NCBI RefSeq assembly: GCF_013410405.1
Contig: NZ_JACCFK010000001.1
Location: 1,302,001-1,366,000 of the forward strand
Direction of reading: 5' to 3'
Length of the DNA stretch: 64,000 bases
From: Amycolatopsis endophytica
GTDB lineage: Bacteria > Actinomycetota > Actinomycetes > Mycobacteriales > Pseudonocardiaceae
The notes below the pieces were generated by a model that saw only the letters and a program-made list of their open reading frames with translations, had not been told where the DNA came from and made no database searches. The translations under genes and the position numbers were made by a program. Positions within the stretch are counted from its first letter, which is position 1, and every line of letters begins with the position of its first letter. Shown here one piece after another: positions 19,608 to 28,348 of the stretch.

Positions 19608-20308
19608 GCTTCGGAGTCTACGGAAGGCCGCACGGCGCGATGGATGGCGACGACGCCCAGCGTGAGGTTCAACCACTCCACCTTGGTCCAGCCCGCGCTC
19701 GCGACGATCTGCGCGAGGCTTCGCTGGTCGTGCCAGGCGGCCATGGATTCGGCCAGATAGGAGTACGCCTCGGGGTTGGTCGAGGAGAACCGGCCCAGCA
19801 GCGTCATCGCCCGCAGAATGAACCGCTTGTAGAGGAACCGGATCGGCGGGAACGTGGGCGTCGACACCTCGCAGATGACCAGCCGCCCGCCCGGTTTGAC
19901 CACGCGCAGGATCTCCTCCAGCGCGGCCTTGGTGTCGACGAAGTTGCGGAGGCCGAAGCTGATCGTCGCGGCGTCGAAGCTGCCGTCGGCGAACGGCAGG
20001 TGCAGCGCGTCGGCGGCGACCATCGGGACCCGGCGGTGCTTGCCGCTGCGCAGCATGCCCAGTGAGAAGTCCGCGGCCAGGCACCACGCGCCGCCGCGGG
20101 CGTACTCGGCGGTGGACACCCCGGTGCCCGCCGCGAGGTCGAGCACCTTCTCGCCGCGCCGGGCGTCCAGGACGCGGGACGTCGTCGTGCGCCAGCGCCG
20201 GTCGAACCCGAAGGTCATGACCGAGTTCGCCCGGTCATAGCCCTTCGAGACGCCGTCGAACATGGCGGCGACCTCGTGCGGATCCTTGTCCAGGCTGGCG
20301 CGGCTCAT
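19604..20308 (-). CDS. menG: Demethylmenaquinone methyltransferase
   Basis: This 234-residue class I SAM methyltransferase is of the UbiE/MenG (COQ5) type and catalyses the last ring methylation of menaquinone. Motifs are VAAMFDGVSKGYDRANSVMT at the N-terminus, the SAM loop VLDLAAGTGVSTAEYARG, and the MenG signature FDAATISFGLRNFVDTKAAL. It sits between a glycosyltransferase gene and menJ on the same strand. An M. tuberculosis homologue lies next to MgtA in the same way. Confidence 0.94.
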   Translation of the reverse strand: MSRASLDKDPHEVAAMFDGVSKGYDRANSVMTFGFDRRWRTTTSRVLDARRGEKVLDLAAGTGVSTAEYARGGAWCLAADFSLGMLRSGKHRRVPMVAADALHLPFADGSFDAATISFGLRNFVDTKAALEEILRVVKPGGRLVICEVSTPTFPPIRFLYKRFILRAMTLLGRFSSTNPEAYSYLAESMAAWHDQRSLAQIVASAGWTKVEWLNLTLGVVAIHRAVRPSVDSEA

Positions 20309-20317
20309 CTTTGAAGA

Positions 20318-21457
20318 CTAGCCGCGGCGCTCGCGCCTCGATTGAGGGTGGCGGTGCCCGAGAACGGTGAGCATCCCCCGCACGCTCGCGGGCCAGGCGA
20401 ACTCCTCCGCGCGCGCCCGCGAAGCCGCACGTCGCAGGTCTTCCGGACTCTCCAGCAGCCCGGTCACGGCCGTGGCGAACGCGACCGGCAGATCGGCCAC
20501 CGCGGCGCCGCACCCGGGCCGCACGATCTCCCGCAGCGCCGAAGACTGCGACACCACCACGGGTGTCCCGGACGCCAGCGCCTCCAGGGCCGCGAGTCCG
20601 AACGTCTCGTGCGGGCCCGGCGCGAGCGAGACGTCCGCGCTGGCCAGCAGCCGCGCCACCTCGGTCCGGTCGGACACGAACCCGAGGAACGTCACCGGCA
20701 GCCCGCGCGCCCGCCGCTCCAGCGCGCGGCGGCGTGGCCCGTCCCCGGCGATCACCAGCCGCACCCGGTCGCCGGACTCGGTCAGCTCGGCGACCGTGTC
20801 CACGCTGCGCTCCACGTGCTTCTCCGGCGACAGACGTCCACAGTGGACGAGCAGAGCGTCCGCGCCCGCCGCGAGTTCGCCGCGTAACGAAGCGTCTCGG
20901 TAGCCAGGACGGAACGCGGCGAGATCGACGCCCAGCGGCACCTGCCGCACATTGGCGACCCCGATCCGGTCGAACTCCTCCCGCGCGAAGGACGTGGTGC
21001 AGACCACCGTGTCGTAGTTGCCCGCCATGCGCCGGTTGGCGGTGTCGGCGACGCGACGCGCCAGCGGTCCGGGCACCAGGAACTGCTCCAGCAGCCGGTC
21101 CAGTCGCTCGTGCGAGATCACCACGCTGGGCACGTCGTGGCGGTGCGCCCACACACCCATCCCGCGCAGCGTCAGCCGGTCCGACACCTCCAGCCGGTCC
21201 GGGCGCAGCGCCGACAGCAGCACACGAACGCGGTACGGGTCGACCGCGCGGTAGCCGCCGGTGCCGGGGATCTTCGGTGCGGGCAGGCTGATCCGCCGCA
21301 CCCCGGTCGGCAGCTGTTCCTCCGCCGCGTGGTGGCCTGGCACGACCAGCGTCACGTGGTGGCCGCTGGCCACGTACCCGGCGCCGAGGTGGTGCAACGC
21401 CGTTTTCAGGCCCCCGGAGCGGGGACCGTAGAAGTTCGCCAGCTGGACGATGTGCAT
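20318..21457 (-). CDS. Glycosyltransferase family 4 protein
   Basis: This 379-residue GT-B enzyme has an N-terminal acceptor fold (MHIVQLANFYGPRSGGLKTA) and a C-terminal nucleotide-sugar fold with HCGRLSPEKHVERSVD, LVIAGDGPRRRAL and the E-x7-E motif SLAPGPHETFGLAALEALAS. It lies 4 bases after the mgtA-like gene and 9 before menG, so it is probably in one operon. The donor is likely GDP-mannose or UDP-sugar by family. The acceptor is unknown; a lipid (phosphatidylinositol mannoside-type or glycolipid) is plausible from the neighbour. Confidence 0.85.
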   Translation of the reverse strand: MHIVQLANFYGPRSGGLKTALHHLGAGYVASGHHVTLVVPGHHAAEEQLPTGVRRISLPAPKIPGTGGYRAVDPYRVRVLLSALRPDRLEVSDRLTLRGMGVWAHRHDVPSVVISHERLDRLLEQFLVPGPLARRVADTANRRMAGNYDTVVCTTSFAREEFDRIGVANVRQVPLGVDLAAFRPGYRDASLRGELAAGADALLVHCGRLSPEKHVERSVDTVAELTESGDRVRLVIAGDGPRRRALERRARGLPVTFLGFVSDRTEVARLLASADVSLAPGPHETFGLAALEALASGTPVVVSQSSALREIVRPGCGAAVADLPVAFATAVTGLLESPEDLRRAASRARAEEFAWPASVRGMLTVLGHRHPQSRRERRG

Positions 21458-21461
21458 GGCA

Positions 21462-22583
21462 TCAGGCGGCGCGCGCGACGCGGCCGGTGACCACCTCGTA
21501 GTGGTTCACCAGCTCCGCGCACACCGCGGGCCACGTCCGGCCCAGCACCACCTTGCGGGCCTTCGTGCCCAGCCGCTCACGCAGCGCGGGGTCCCGCAGG
21601 TCCCGCACGCGCCGCACGAGTTCCTCACCGAAGGCTTCGGGATCGGGTGGCAGCAGGTACCCGGTGCGGCCGGGCAGCACCAAATCGCGCGGACCGCCCG
21701 CGTCCGGCGCCAGCACCGGCAACCCGGAGGCCATCGCCTCCTGCACCGCCTGGCAGAACGTCTCGTGCGGGCCGGTGTGGACGAACACGTCCAGGCTCGC
21801 GTAGGCGGTGGACAACTCGTCGCCGTAGCGCGCGCCGAGGAAGGCGGCGCCGGGCAGCCGTTCGGCCAGCTCCTCACGGTCCGGCCCGTCGCCCACGACC
21901 ACCAGCCGCACCCCGTCCATCCCGGCCAGCGCGGCGAGCCTGCCGACCTCCTTCTCCGGCGCGAGGCGGCCGACGAACCCGACCAGCAGCTCTCCGTCCG
22001 GCGCCAGCTTCGCCCGCAGATCCGGATCGGCGTGCGCGGGTGAGAACCGTTCGACGTCGACGCCGCGGCCCCACCGGTGGACGCGCGGAATGCCGTGCTC
22101 ACGCAGGTCTTCGACCGACTGGGTGGACGGCGCCAGCGTCCGGTCCGCCTTGGCGTGCAGCCGCCGCACCCACCGCCACGCCGCCCGCGCGCCGAGCCCG
22201 AGCCCGTAGGCGGTGGCGAACCCGGCGATGTCGGTCTGGAACACCGCGATCGAGGGCACCCGCAGGCGCCGCGCCGCGGCCAGACCGCGCGCCCCGACGA
22301 CGAACGGCGAAGCGAGGTGCACCACGTCCGGGCCGAACGCGGTGAGCGCGGTCAGCACCGTGCGGGTGGGCAGGCCGATCGGCAGGGAGTTGACCACCGG
22401 AAGGTCCAGCGCCGGGATCCGCACCACGGGAGCCCCGCGGTAGTGCGACGGCCCGGCGAGCCCCGGTGCGACCACCATGACGTCGTGCCCGGTGTCGGCC
22501 AGGTGCTCGATGACCCGCAGCACGGAGTTGGTCACGCCGTTCACCTGCGGAAGGAAGCTTTCGGTGACGATGGCGACTCGCAC
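21462..22583 (-). CDS. mgtA: GDP-mannose-dependent alpha-mannosyltransferase, MgtA-like
   Basis: This 373-residue GT4 enzyme is close in plan and position to M. tuberculosis MgtA (Rv0557), which mannosylates glucuronosyl-diacylglycerol. Motifs: [66 protein letters not shown], and the E-x7-E region [18 protein letters not shown] start it at the GTG at 22583 so that it begins [10 protein letters not shown]; the open frame reaches 22661 but the added residues look non-coding. The exact acceptor is inferred. Confidence 0.82.
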   Translation of the reverse strand: MRVAIVTESFLPQVNGVTNSVLRVIEHLADTGHDVMVVAPGLAGPSHYRGAPVVRIPALDLPVVNSLPIGLPTRTVLTALTAFGPDVVHLASPFVVGARGLAAARRLRVPSIAVFQTDIAGFATAYGLGLGARAAWRWVRRLHAKADRTLAPSTQSVEDLREHGIPRVHRWGRGVDVERFSPAHADPDLRAKLAPDGELLVGFVGRLAPEKEVGRLAALAGMDGVRLVVVGDGPDREELAERLPGAAFLGARYGDELSTAYASLDVFVHTGPHETFCQAVQEAMASGLPVLAPDAGGPRDLVLPGRTGYLLPPDPEAFGEELVRRVRDLRDPALRERLGTKARKVVLGRTWPAVCAELVNHYEVVTGRVARAA

Positions 22584-22726
22584 GGGGATCACCGTGACAC
22601 CCGGTCCGGTTCGCCCGGCGAAGGCCGCGTGACGTCGGGACCAACGGTGCTGGAACTTCACGAAGCTTTCTCCGCTTCACCTGGGTGTCGCGTACCGGAC
22701 ATCTCCCACCGCCACACTCGGCGAGC

Positions 22727-23572
22727 GTGACCCTCCTCTCCGCCCGCCCGCCCCAGCCGGTCGAACCGGGCTTGCTGTCGCGAGCGCTCGAGGTCGCCGG
22801 ACGGCTGGCCAACGACGCCACCGACGTGATCACCGCGACCGCGGGCCGTGGCGCCCACCCCGACGTCGCGGACTCGCCGTTCGACTGGGTCACCGACACC
22901 GACCGCATCCTGGAACGGCACACGCGCCGCGTGCTGACCGCCGAGTTCCCCGGCATTCCGGTGGTCGGCGGCGAGTTCGGTGCCGACATCGGCGCCGACG
23001 TCGCGACCTACCGGTGGGTGGTCGACCCGGTCGACGGCACCGCCAACTACGTGGCCGGGGTACCGTGGTGCGCCTTCAGCCTCGCGCTGGTCGACGTCTC
23101 CGGACCGGTCGTCGGCGTGGTCGCCGACCCCTACCGCGCCCAGATCTACGCCGCCGCCCGCGGCCGCGGCACGCGGGCCAACGGCAAACCCGTCAAACTG
23201 GTCGACCGCAACCGGATCGCCGGGTCGATCGTGTGCACCGAGCTGGCCCGCAAGGGGCCGTGGCCGGGCATGGGCTCGTTCATCGAGCGCGCCGCCGAGG
23301 CCCACGCCGGCGTGCGGGTACTCGGCTCGGCCGCACTGTCGATCGCGCAGGTCGCGCTCGGGCACGCCATCGCCGCGGTGCTGCACAGCTACCACGAATG
23401 GGACGTGGCCGGTTCGGTCGCGCTCGCCATCGAAGCGGGCGCCGTCGTGCTGGACCGGCGCGGCGAAGGCAGCAGGCTGCCGACCGACGGCCTGCTCGTC
23501 GCCGCCCCGAGCGTCGCCGAGGAAGTCCTGTCCTGGTGGCAGGAAACCGAACGGGAGATCCGCGCGTCCTAG
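22727..23572 (+). CDS. Inositol-monophosphatase family phosphatase
   Basis: This 281-residue metal-dependent phosphatase belongs to the IMPase/SuhB/CysQ fold. Metal ligands are visible: Glu83 (in GGEF), the DPVDGTAN motif at 100-107, and the late Trp-Asp pair in HEWDVAGS (225-226). Substrates in the family are inositol monophosphate, histidinol phosphate or fructose-1,6-bisphosphate. Next to a mannolipid-type glycosyltransferase, inositol phosphate is reasonable but not proven. The GTG at 22727 is divergent from the mgtA-like gene with a 143-base gap. Confidence 0.88.
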   Translation: MTLLSARPPQPVEPGLLSRALEVAGRLANDATDVITATAGRGAHPDVADSPFDWVTDTDRILERHTRRVLTAEFPGIPVVGGEFGADIGADVATYRWVVDPVDGTANYVAGVPWCAFSLALVDVSGPVVGVVADPYRAQIYAAARGRGTRANGKPVKLVDRNRIAGSIVCTELARKGPWPGMGSFIERAAEAHAGVRVLGSAALSIAQVALGHAIAAVLHSYHEWDVAGSVALAIEAGAVVLDRRGEGSRLPTDGLLVAAPSVAEEVLSWWQETEREIRAS

Positions 23573-23606
23573 GCCCGAGAAGATCACGGACCCGGGAGAC
23601 GAACCC

Positions 23607-23981
23607 ATGCTGATTTACGGCTGGCGCAGCAGCGTCCAGGAACTGGCGACCGCGACGTACCTGTGCGGCCAGTGCCAGAACCCGAGCGCGCACGCCCTGC
23701 GCCGCGCCGTCACGAAGTTCACGCTGTTCTTCATCCCGCTGTTCCCGATCAACTCGAAGTACTTCACGGTGTGCACCTTCTGCGGCATGACGAACAAGCT
23801 GACCAAGGACGAGGCCAGGCAGGTGCAGGAGATGCAGCAGCAGGCGCCGGTGCGGCAGGCCCCGATGCCGCAGGCACCGGCGTACCCGGCCGGGTACCAG
23901 CAACCGCAGCCGGGATACGCGCCGCAGCAGATGCGGCAGTACCCCCAGCAGCAGATCCACCCGCCGCGACAGGGCTTCTAG
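23607..23981 (+). CDS. Zinc-ribbon protein with Gln/Pro-rich tail
   Basis: This 124-residue protein has two CxxC pairs, CGQC (about residue 20) and CTFCGM (about residue 53), which likely bind one zinc. Between them lies a hydrophobic stretch FTLFFIPLFPINSKYFTVC that could insert in or lie on the membrane. The last 50 residues are Gln-, Pro- and Ala-rich and probably disordered. A GGGAG ribosome site lies 8 bases before the ATG. It resembles the zinc-ribbon_15 family common in actinobacteria. Function unknown. The stop overlaps the convergent reductase gene by 4 bases. Confidence 0.8.
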   Translation: MLIYGWRSSVQELATATYLCGQCQNPSAHALRRAVTKFTLFFIPLFPINSKYFTVCTFCGMTNKLTKDEARQVQEMQQQAPVRQAPMPQAPAYPAGYQQPQPGYAPQQMRQYPQQQIHPPRQGF

Positions 23982-24541
23982 CGCACCACGCGGTAGTGGA
24001 GGAAAACGACCTTCGAGCTGAACGTGCGCGTCTCGACGAGTTCGAGATCCACCCGGCGGTCGCGATGGTCGAAGTACGGCGTGCCGCCGCCGACCAGCAC
24101 GGGGAGAACCCTGATCCGGTACTCGTCGAGCAGCCCCGCAGCGGCCACCTCGGCGGCGAGGGTCGCGCCGCCGACTCCGATGGCGCCGTCCCCCGGCCCG
24201 GTCCGCAACCGCTCGATCTCCTCCGCCACCGTGCCGGTCGCCAGGCGCGCGTTGCCCTCGACCTCCCGCAGCGTGGTGGAGAACACGACCTTGGGCAGTG
24301 CGTTCCAGAGCGCGGCGAACTCCAGTTCCGCCTCGTCGAGGGAGTGCTTCCGCCCGGCGGTCTCCCAGTACAGCATCGTCTCGTACAGCCGCCGCCCCAT
24401 GAGGTGAACGCCGAGGTCGCGAACCTCGTCGGTGGCGAAGCGGAACACCTCCTCGTCGGGAGCCGCCCAGTCGAAGCGGCCGTCCGGCCCGACGATGTAG
24501 CCGTCCAGCGAGGTGGTCAGCGAGTAGGTCACGCTGCGCAT
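23978..24541 (-). CDS. Dihydrofolate-reductase-fold protein (RibD C-terminal family)
   Basis: This 187-residue protein has the DfrA/RibD-C fold: SVTYSLTTSLDGYIVGPDG at the N-terminus, HLMGRRLYETM, and GDGAIGVGGATLAAEVAAAGLLDEYRIRVLPVLVGGGTP in the C-terminal half (NADPH-binding glycine turns). Such stand-alone proteins are abundant in actinobacteria and mostly unassigned. A role in folate or riboflavin synthesis is not indicated by the neighbours. Confidence 0.85.
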   Translation of the reverse strand: MRSVTYSLTTSLDGYIVGPDGRFDWAAPDEEVFRFATDEVRDLGVHLMGRRLYETMLYWETAGRKHSLDEAELEFAALWNALPKVVFSTTLREVEGNARLATGTVAEEIERLRTGPGDGAIGVGGATLAAEVAAAGLLDEYRIRVLPVLVGGGTPYFDHRDRRVDLELVETRTFSSKVVFLHYRVVR

Positions 24542-24553
24542 CGGGCCCTCCGC

Positions 24554-25042
24554 TCAGCCGGATGTGACCGGGGCGTCGTCGGCCACGGCCTCCGGTGTCC
24601 GCGGCGCCGTGCGGCGCAGGCGCTGACCGATCACCCAGGACACCGCGACGGCGACCAGCCAGGTGATCAGGACCGTGCTGCCCAGCGGCAGCAGGGTCAA
24701 CGTCGCGGTGCGGCCCGCGACGCGCGCCAGGTCGGGGTCGGCCGCGTCGTACTCGATGCGCACCAGATCACCCGCGACCAGGCCGCTCGGGTAGAGCACC
24801 CCGTTGTTCGGGCTGTGCACGACACCGTCGGGCGTTTCGAAGCGAATGATCGTCCGGTCCCACGTGACGGCGTCGACCTCGGCCGTCGCCGTGCCCAGGT
24901 TGCCGGTGATCGCCTGGTCGTTGCGGATCGCCGCGAGCAGCAGTCCCGCGCACAACACGGTGATCACGACGGCGACGGCGAGCACGCAGCGACGGCCGAT
25001 CCTCAGCCACCGCAGAGTTCTCGCCGTCACTCGTCCGAGCAT
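24554..25042 (-). CDS. DUF3592-type membrane protein
   Basis: This 162-residue protein has one hydrophobic segment near residues 18-40 and another near 118-140. An extracellular beta-rich domain of about 75 residues sits between them (DRTIIRFETPDGVVHSPNNG), which is the DUF3592 plan. An M. tuberculosis membrane protein occupies a similar place between MenD and MgtA (Rv0556), so the position seems conserved. Function unknown. Confidence 0.72.
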   Translation of the reverse strand: MLGRVTARTLRWLRIGRRCVLAVAVVITVLCAGLLLAAIRNDQAITGNLGTATAEVDAVTWDRTIIRFETPDGVVHSPNNGVLYPSGLVAGDLVRIEYDAADPDLARVAGRTATLTLLPLGSTVLITWLVAVAVSWVIGQRLRRTAPRTPEAVADDAPVTSG

Positions 25043-25054
25043 AGAAGGTCCGGG

Positions 25055-26554
25055 TTAACGGCTCTCTCCGGCCGCCAGCTGCTGGTGCGTGCGCTGGATC
25101 GCCGGATACGACTTCGGCTGCGCCGCCGCACGCAGTGCGGTGGTGCCGTTCGGGCCGGTGGACGGCTTGCCCGCGGTGAACAACCAGGTCTGGAACAGCT
25201 GCTGCAACGGTTTGCCGGAAACCTGTTCGGCCAGTGCGACGAAATCGCTGATACGGGCGTCGTCGCCGCGGTGCTCGGCGACCCAGGTGCGCAGGATCGT
25301 GAAGAACGCCTCGTCGCCGACCTCGGTACGCAGCGCCTGCACCGCGAGCGCGCCGCGGTCGTAGACGGCGTCGTCGAACTGGTTGGCCGCGCCCGGGTCG
25401 CCGGGCAGGACCTGCCAGAACGCGTCGTCCGCCGGGTAGGAGTCGTAGACGTACTGCGCCAGTTCGGCCGCGGTGCCCTCACCCTGGTGCTCCGACCACA
25501 GGTACTCCGCGTAGCTGGCGAAGCCCTCGTTGAGCCAGATGTCACTCCACCGGCCCAGCGACACCGAGTCGCCGAACCACTGGTGGGCGTTCTCGTGCGC
25601 CACGACGGAGGTGTTGGTGCCGGAGACGAAGAACTTGTCGCTGTACACCGGCCGGGTCTGGGCTTCCAGCGCGAAGGACAAGCCGGTGCTCACGACGCCG
25701 CCCTGCGCCTCGAACGGGTACTCGCCGAACTGGCTCGCCAGGAATTCGATGATCTCCGGGGTGCGCTCGACGCTCGCCCTGGCCGCGCCCAGCGAGTCGC
25801 CGGTGGTCGGGTCGTAGGCGGTGACGAACGGCTGCCCGCTCGGGGTCGTGGCCTCGTTGACCTCGAACTTCCCGACCTCGAGCGTGGTGGCGTAGGTGTT
25901 CTGCGGCTGCGTGCTGCGCCAGTTCCAGCGCGTCCAGCCCGCCCGGTTCTTGGTCTTGCGGACGAGGGTGCCGTTGGACAGGGCGGCGACGTCGTCGGGC
26001 ACCTCGACCGAGATGTCGTAGCTCGCCTTGTCCGTGGGGTGGTCGCTGGAGGGATACCACCACTGGGCGTTCTGCGGCTCGTCCACGGCGAGCGCGCCGT
26101 CCGGGGTCTTCTTCCAGGCGGTGTGGCCGTCGATGGTCACGGTGGAGGGCGTGTCGGCGTAGGTGACGACCACGGTGACCGGCTGGTTCCCGGCGAGCGG
26201 CTTCGCCGGGGTGACCTCCAGCTCACCTTCGCGGACGGTCCGGAAGGTCGCGTTCACGTTGTTCACGCGGATCTCGCGCACCGCGAGGCCGAAGTCCAGG
26301 TCGAAGCTGGACAGCTCCTGCGTGGTGGTCGCGAGGATGGTCGTCGTGCCGGACAGCTGGTCGGTCGCGGGCTGGTAGGTGAGTCGGACGTCGTAGTGCG
26401 CGACGTCGTAGCCACCATTGCCCGCGAACGGGTAGTACGGATCGCCCGCGCCGGCGGCACCCGGAGCGGGCGCGGCAGTGGCGGTGGCGGCGAGCAGAAC
26501 GGTCGCCATTCCAGTGGTCACGGCCCCCAGGCCGGCGCGAGTTCGCAGACGCAT
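25055..26554 (-). CDS. Secreted M1-family zinc metallopeptidase
   Basis: This 499-residue protein begins with a signal peptide (Arg-rich start, hydrophobic core, Ala-rich cleavage region around residue 28-33). The zinc site is complete: His320-Glu321-x2-His324 (HENAHQWFGD) and Glu343 in WLNEGFASYAEYLW, matching HExxH-x18-E. The substrate-anchoring motif appears as ALEAQTRP near 296 instead of the classic GAMEN, as in many secreted actinobacterial M1 enzymes. It lacks the long C-terminal HEAT domain of aminopeptidase N. It likely trims extracellular peptides from the N-terminus. It has no evident link to its menaquinone neighbours. Confidence 0.9.
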   Translation of the reverse strand: MRLRTRAGLGAVTTGMATVLLAATATAAPAPGAAGAGDPYYPFAGNGGYDVAHYDVRLTYQPATDQLSGTTTILATTTQELSSFDLDFGLAVREIRVNNVNATFRTVREGELEVTPAKPLAGNQPVTVVVTYADTPSTVTIDGHTAWKKTPDGALAVDEPQNAQWWYPSSDHPTDKASYDISVEVPDDVAALSNGTLVRKTKNRAGWTRWNWRSTQPQNTYATTLEVGKFEVNEATTPSGQPFVTAYDPTTGDSLGAARASVERTPEIIEFLASQFGEYPFEAQGGVVSTGLSFALEAQTRPVYSDKFFVSGTNTSVVAHENAHQWFGDSVSLGRWSDIWLNEGFASYAEYLWSEHQGEGTAAELAQYVYDSYPADDAFWQVLPGDPGAANQFDDAVYDRGALAVQALRTEVGDEAFFTILRTWVAEHRGDDARISDFVALAEQVSGKPLQQLFQTWLFTAGKPSTGPNGTTALRAAAQPKSYPAIQRTHQQLAAGESR

Positions 26555-26626
26555 GCGGGCACGCTAGCGAGAAACCTTCTCACCGGACACGGCCGAAAGA
26601 TGGTTTCCCACTCCCCGGACCACCGG

Positions 26627-28291
26627 TCAGGCGAGAGCCGCGGAGACCGCGGTGTGGATGCGGGTGTGCAGGTCGCGGTGACGCGAACGGTCCACCTGCA
26701 CCTCCACGACACGCAGGCCAGGGGCCGGGCGGACCGCTTCGCGGAACTCCCCGATCGTCCCGGCCCGCACGTGCGGGATGCCGAACCCCGCGCACAACGA
26801 CGCGAGGTCCGCGCCGTGCGGGGTGCCGAAGACGTGCTCGAACGCGTCCCTGTGCTCGGGGGCACCCTGTTCCAGCAGCGAGAAAATGCCGCCGCCGTCG
26901 TCGTTGAGCACCACGATCGTCAGGTCCGGGCGCGTCTCCGGCGGCCCCGCGAGCAGGCCGTTGACGTCGTGCAGGAAGGTCAGGTCGCCGAGCAGCGCGT
27001 AGGACTGGCCGCGGTGCACCGACGCCGCCCCGATGGCCGTCGACACCGTGCCGTCGATGCCCGCCACACCGCGGTTGCGGTGCACCAGCACGTCCGGGCG
27101 CATCCGCCCGGCCAGCGCCACATCCCGCGCCGGATTCGACGAGCCGACCACCAGCAGCGCGTCCGACGGCAGGGCGTCGACCAGTTCCGACGCCAGCCGC
27201 AGCCCGCTGGGCCACTGCTCCTGCCGCAACGCGGCGCTCACGGCCCGGCTCGCGGCACCGTCCGCGCGCTGCCACGCGGCCAGCCACTCCGGATCGGCCG
27301 GCTTGGTCGGCGAGTCGAACCACTGCCCGACCTGCCGGACGTTGTGCGCGGGCGCGGGCCAGTCCGAGTCCGGGCGCACCAGCAGCACCTCGACGTCGGC
27401 GTCCGACAGCAGCTGCTGGATCTGCCGGAACACCGTCGGCCGCCCCAGGCACAGCACCTGCTCCGGCTTGTGCCGCCGGATGAACTCCTCGGCGCCGAGC
27501 AGCCACACCCCCGACGAGATCGCCGACGACCCGTGCAGGCCCAGCCCGCCGGTCTCGGAGATCACCGGCCAGCCGTGCTGCTCACCCCACTCACCGGCCG
27601 CGCGCACGCCACTGTCACACGCGATCACCAGTCCACAGCGCGACGACGGCACCACGAACGACGGCAGCGCACCGAAGTCGGGCAGCTCCGTCCAGCGCTC
27701 ACCGCCGGGGCGGCCCTCCAGCGACTCGAACCACTCACCGTCACCGTCGGGCACCAACGGCTCGCGGAACGGGACGTTCAGGTGGACCGGACCGCACCGC
27801 CACTCGCCGTAGGCCGCGTTCCAGGCCCGGCAGATCTGGCTGCGCCAGTACGCGTTCTGGCCACCGCGCCGCTCGGCGACGGCCAGCTCGTCGAAGTAGC
27901 GCACCGCGCCGCCGTAGAGCCGCTGCTGCTCGATCACCTGGTTCGCGCCCGCGGCCCGCAGCTCCGGCGGGCGGTCGGCGGTCATCACGATCAGCGGCAC
28001 CCCGGCGCGATCGGCCTCCAGGACCGCGGGGTGGAAGTTCGCGGCCGCGGTGCCGCTGGTGCAGACCACCGCGACCGGGCGGCCGGTGCGCGCCGCGATG
28101 CCGAGCGCGAGGAAGCCCGCGCCCCGCTCGTCGATGCGGACGTGCAGCTGGAGGCGCCCGGCGGAGGCCGCGTCGTAGAGCGCCAGCGACAGCGGTGCGT
28201 TGCGCGAGCCCGGGCAGAGGACCACGTGCGAGACGGTGTTGCGGACCAGTTCGTCCACGATCACCTTGGCCTGCGCGGTCGACGGATTCAC
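26627..28291 (-). CDS. menD: SEPHCHC synthase (menaquinone synthesis)
   Basis: This 554-residue thiamine-diphosphate enzyme joins isochorismate and 2-oxoglutarate to give 2-succinyl-5-enolpyruvyl-6-hydroxy-3-cyclohexene-1-carboxylate. Signs: VVLCPGSRNAPLSLAL at residues 23-38, the cofactor-activating Glu55 in RIDERGAGFLALG, VCTSGTAAANFHPAV, and a C-terminal ThDP region AIGAASVHRGQSYALLGDLT followed by DDGGGIFSLLEQG. The length equals that of the M. tuberculosis enzyme. It is divergent from menB across 57 bases. Confidence 0.95.
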   Translation of the reverse strand: MNPSTAQAKVIVDELVRNTVSHVVLCPGSRNAPLSLALYDAASAGRLQLHVRIDERGAGFLALGIAARTGRPVAVVCTSGTAAANFHPAVLEADRAGVPLIVMTADRPPELRAAGANQVIEQQRLYGGAVRYFDELAVAERRGGQNAYWRSQICRAWNAAYGEWRCGPVHLNVPFREPLVPDGDGEWFESLEGRPGGERWTELPDFGALPSFVVPSSRCGLVIACDSGVRAAGEWGEQHGWPVISETGGLGLHGSSAISSGVWLLGAEEFIRRHKPEQVLCLGRPTVFRQIQQLLSDADVEVLLVRPDSDWPAPAHNVRQVGQWFDSPTKPADPEWLAAWQRADGAASRAVSAALRQEQWPSGLRLASELVDALPSDALLVVGSSNPARDVALAGRMRPDVLVHRNRGVAGIDGTVSTAIGAASVHRGQSYALLGDLTFLHDVNGLLAGPPETRPDLTIVVLNDDGGGIFSLLEQGAPEHRDAFEHVFGTPHGADLASLCAGFGIPHVRAGTIGEFREAVRPAPGLRVVEVQVDRSRHRDLHTRIHTAVSAALA

Positions 28292-28335
28292 CGGCCACCG
28301 CCCGGCGTGTCACCCGTCACCACAGTCACACGGCC

Positions 28336-28341
28336 TATTCT
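28336..28341 (+). promoter_or_regulatory. menB: Predicted -10 element of a leaderless menB transcript
   Basis: TATTCT lies 7 bases upstream of the menB GTG, with no purine-rich ribosome site between. A start site 7-8 bases after the -10 would put the GTG at the 5' end of the mRNA, the pattern of leaderless actinobacterial genes. No clear -35 is visible. Confidence 0.45.
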
Positions 28342-28348
28342 CCCAAAC

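Noticed and set aside
20563..21291. Arg/Ala/Pro-rich frame opposite the glycosyltransferase gene
   Set aside because: Composition is that of a shadow frame and it has no recognisable motif.
23663..28348. A very long open frame on the plus strand running across the zinc-ribbon, reductase, peptidase and menD genes
   Set aside because: It is antisense or out of frame to well-supported genes, rich in Arg, Gln, His and Asp in the pattern of shadow frames at high GC, and shows no domain until it becomes menB at its end.
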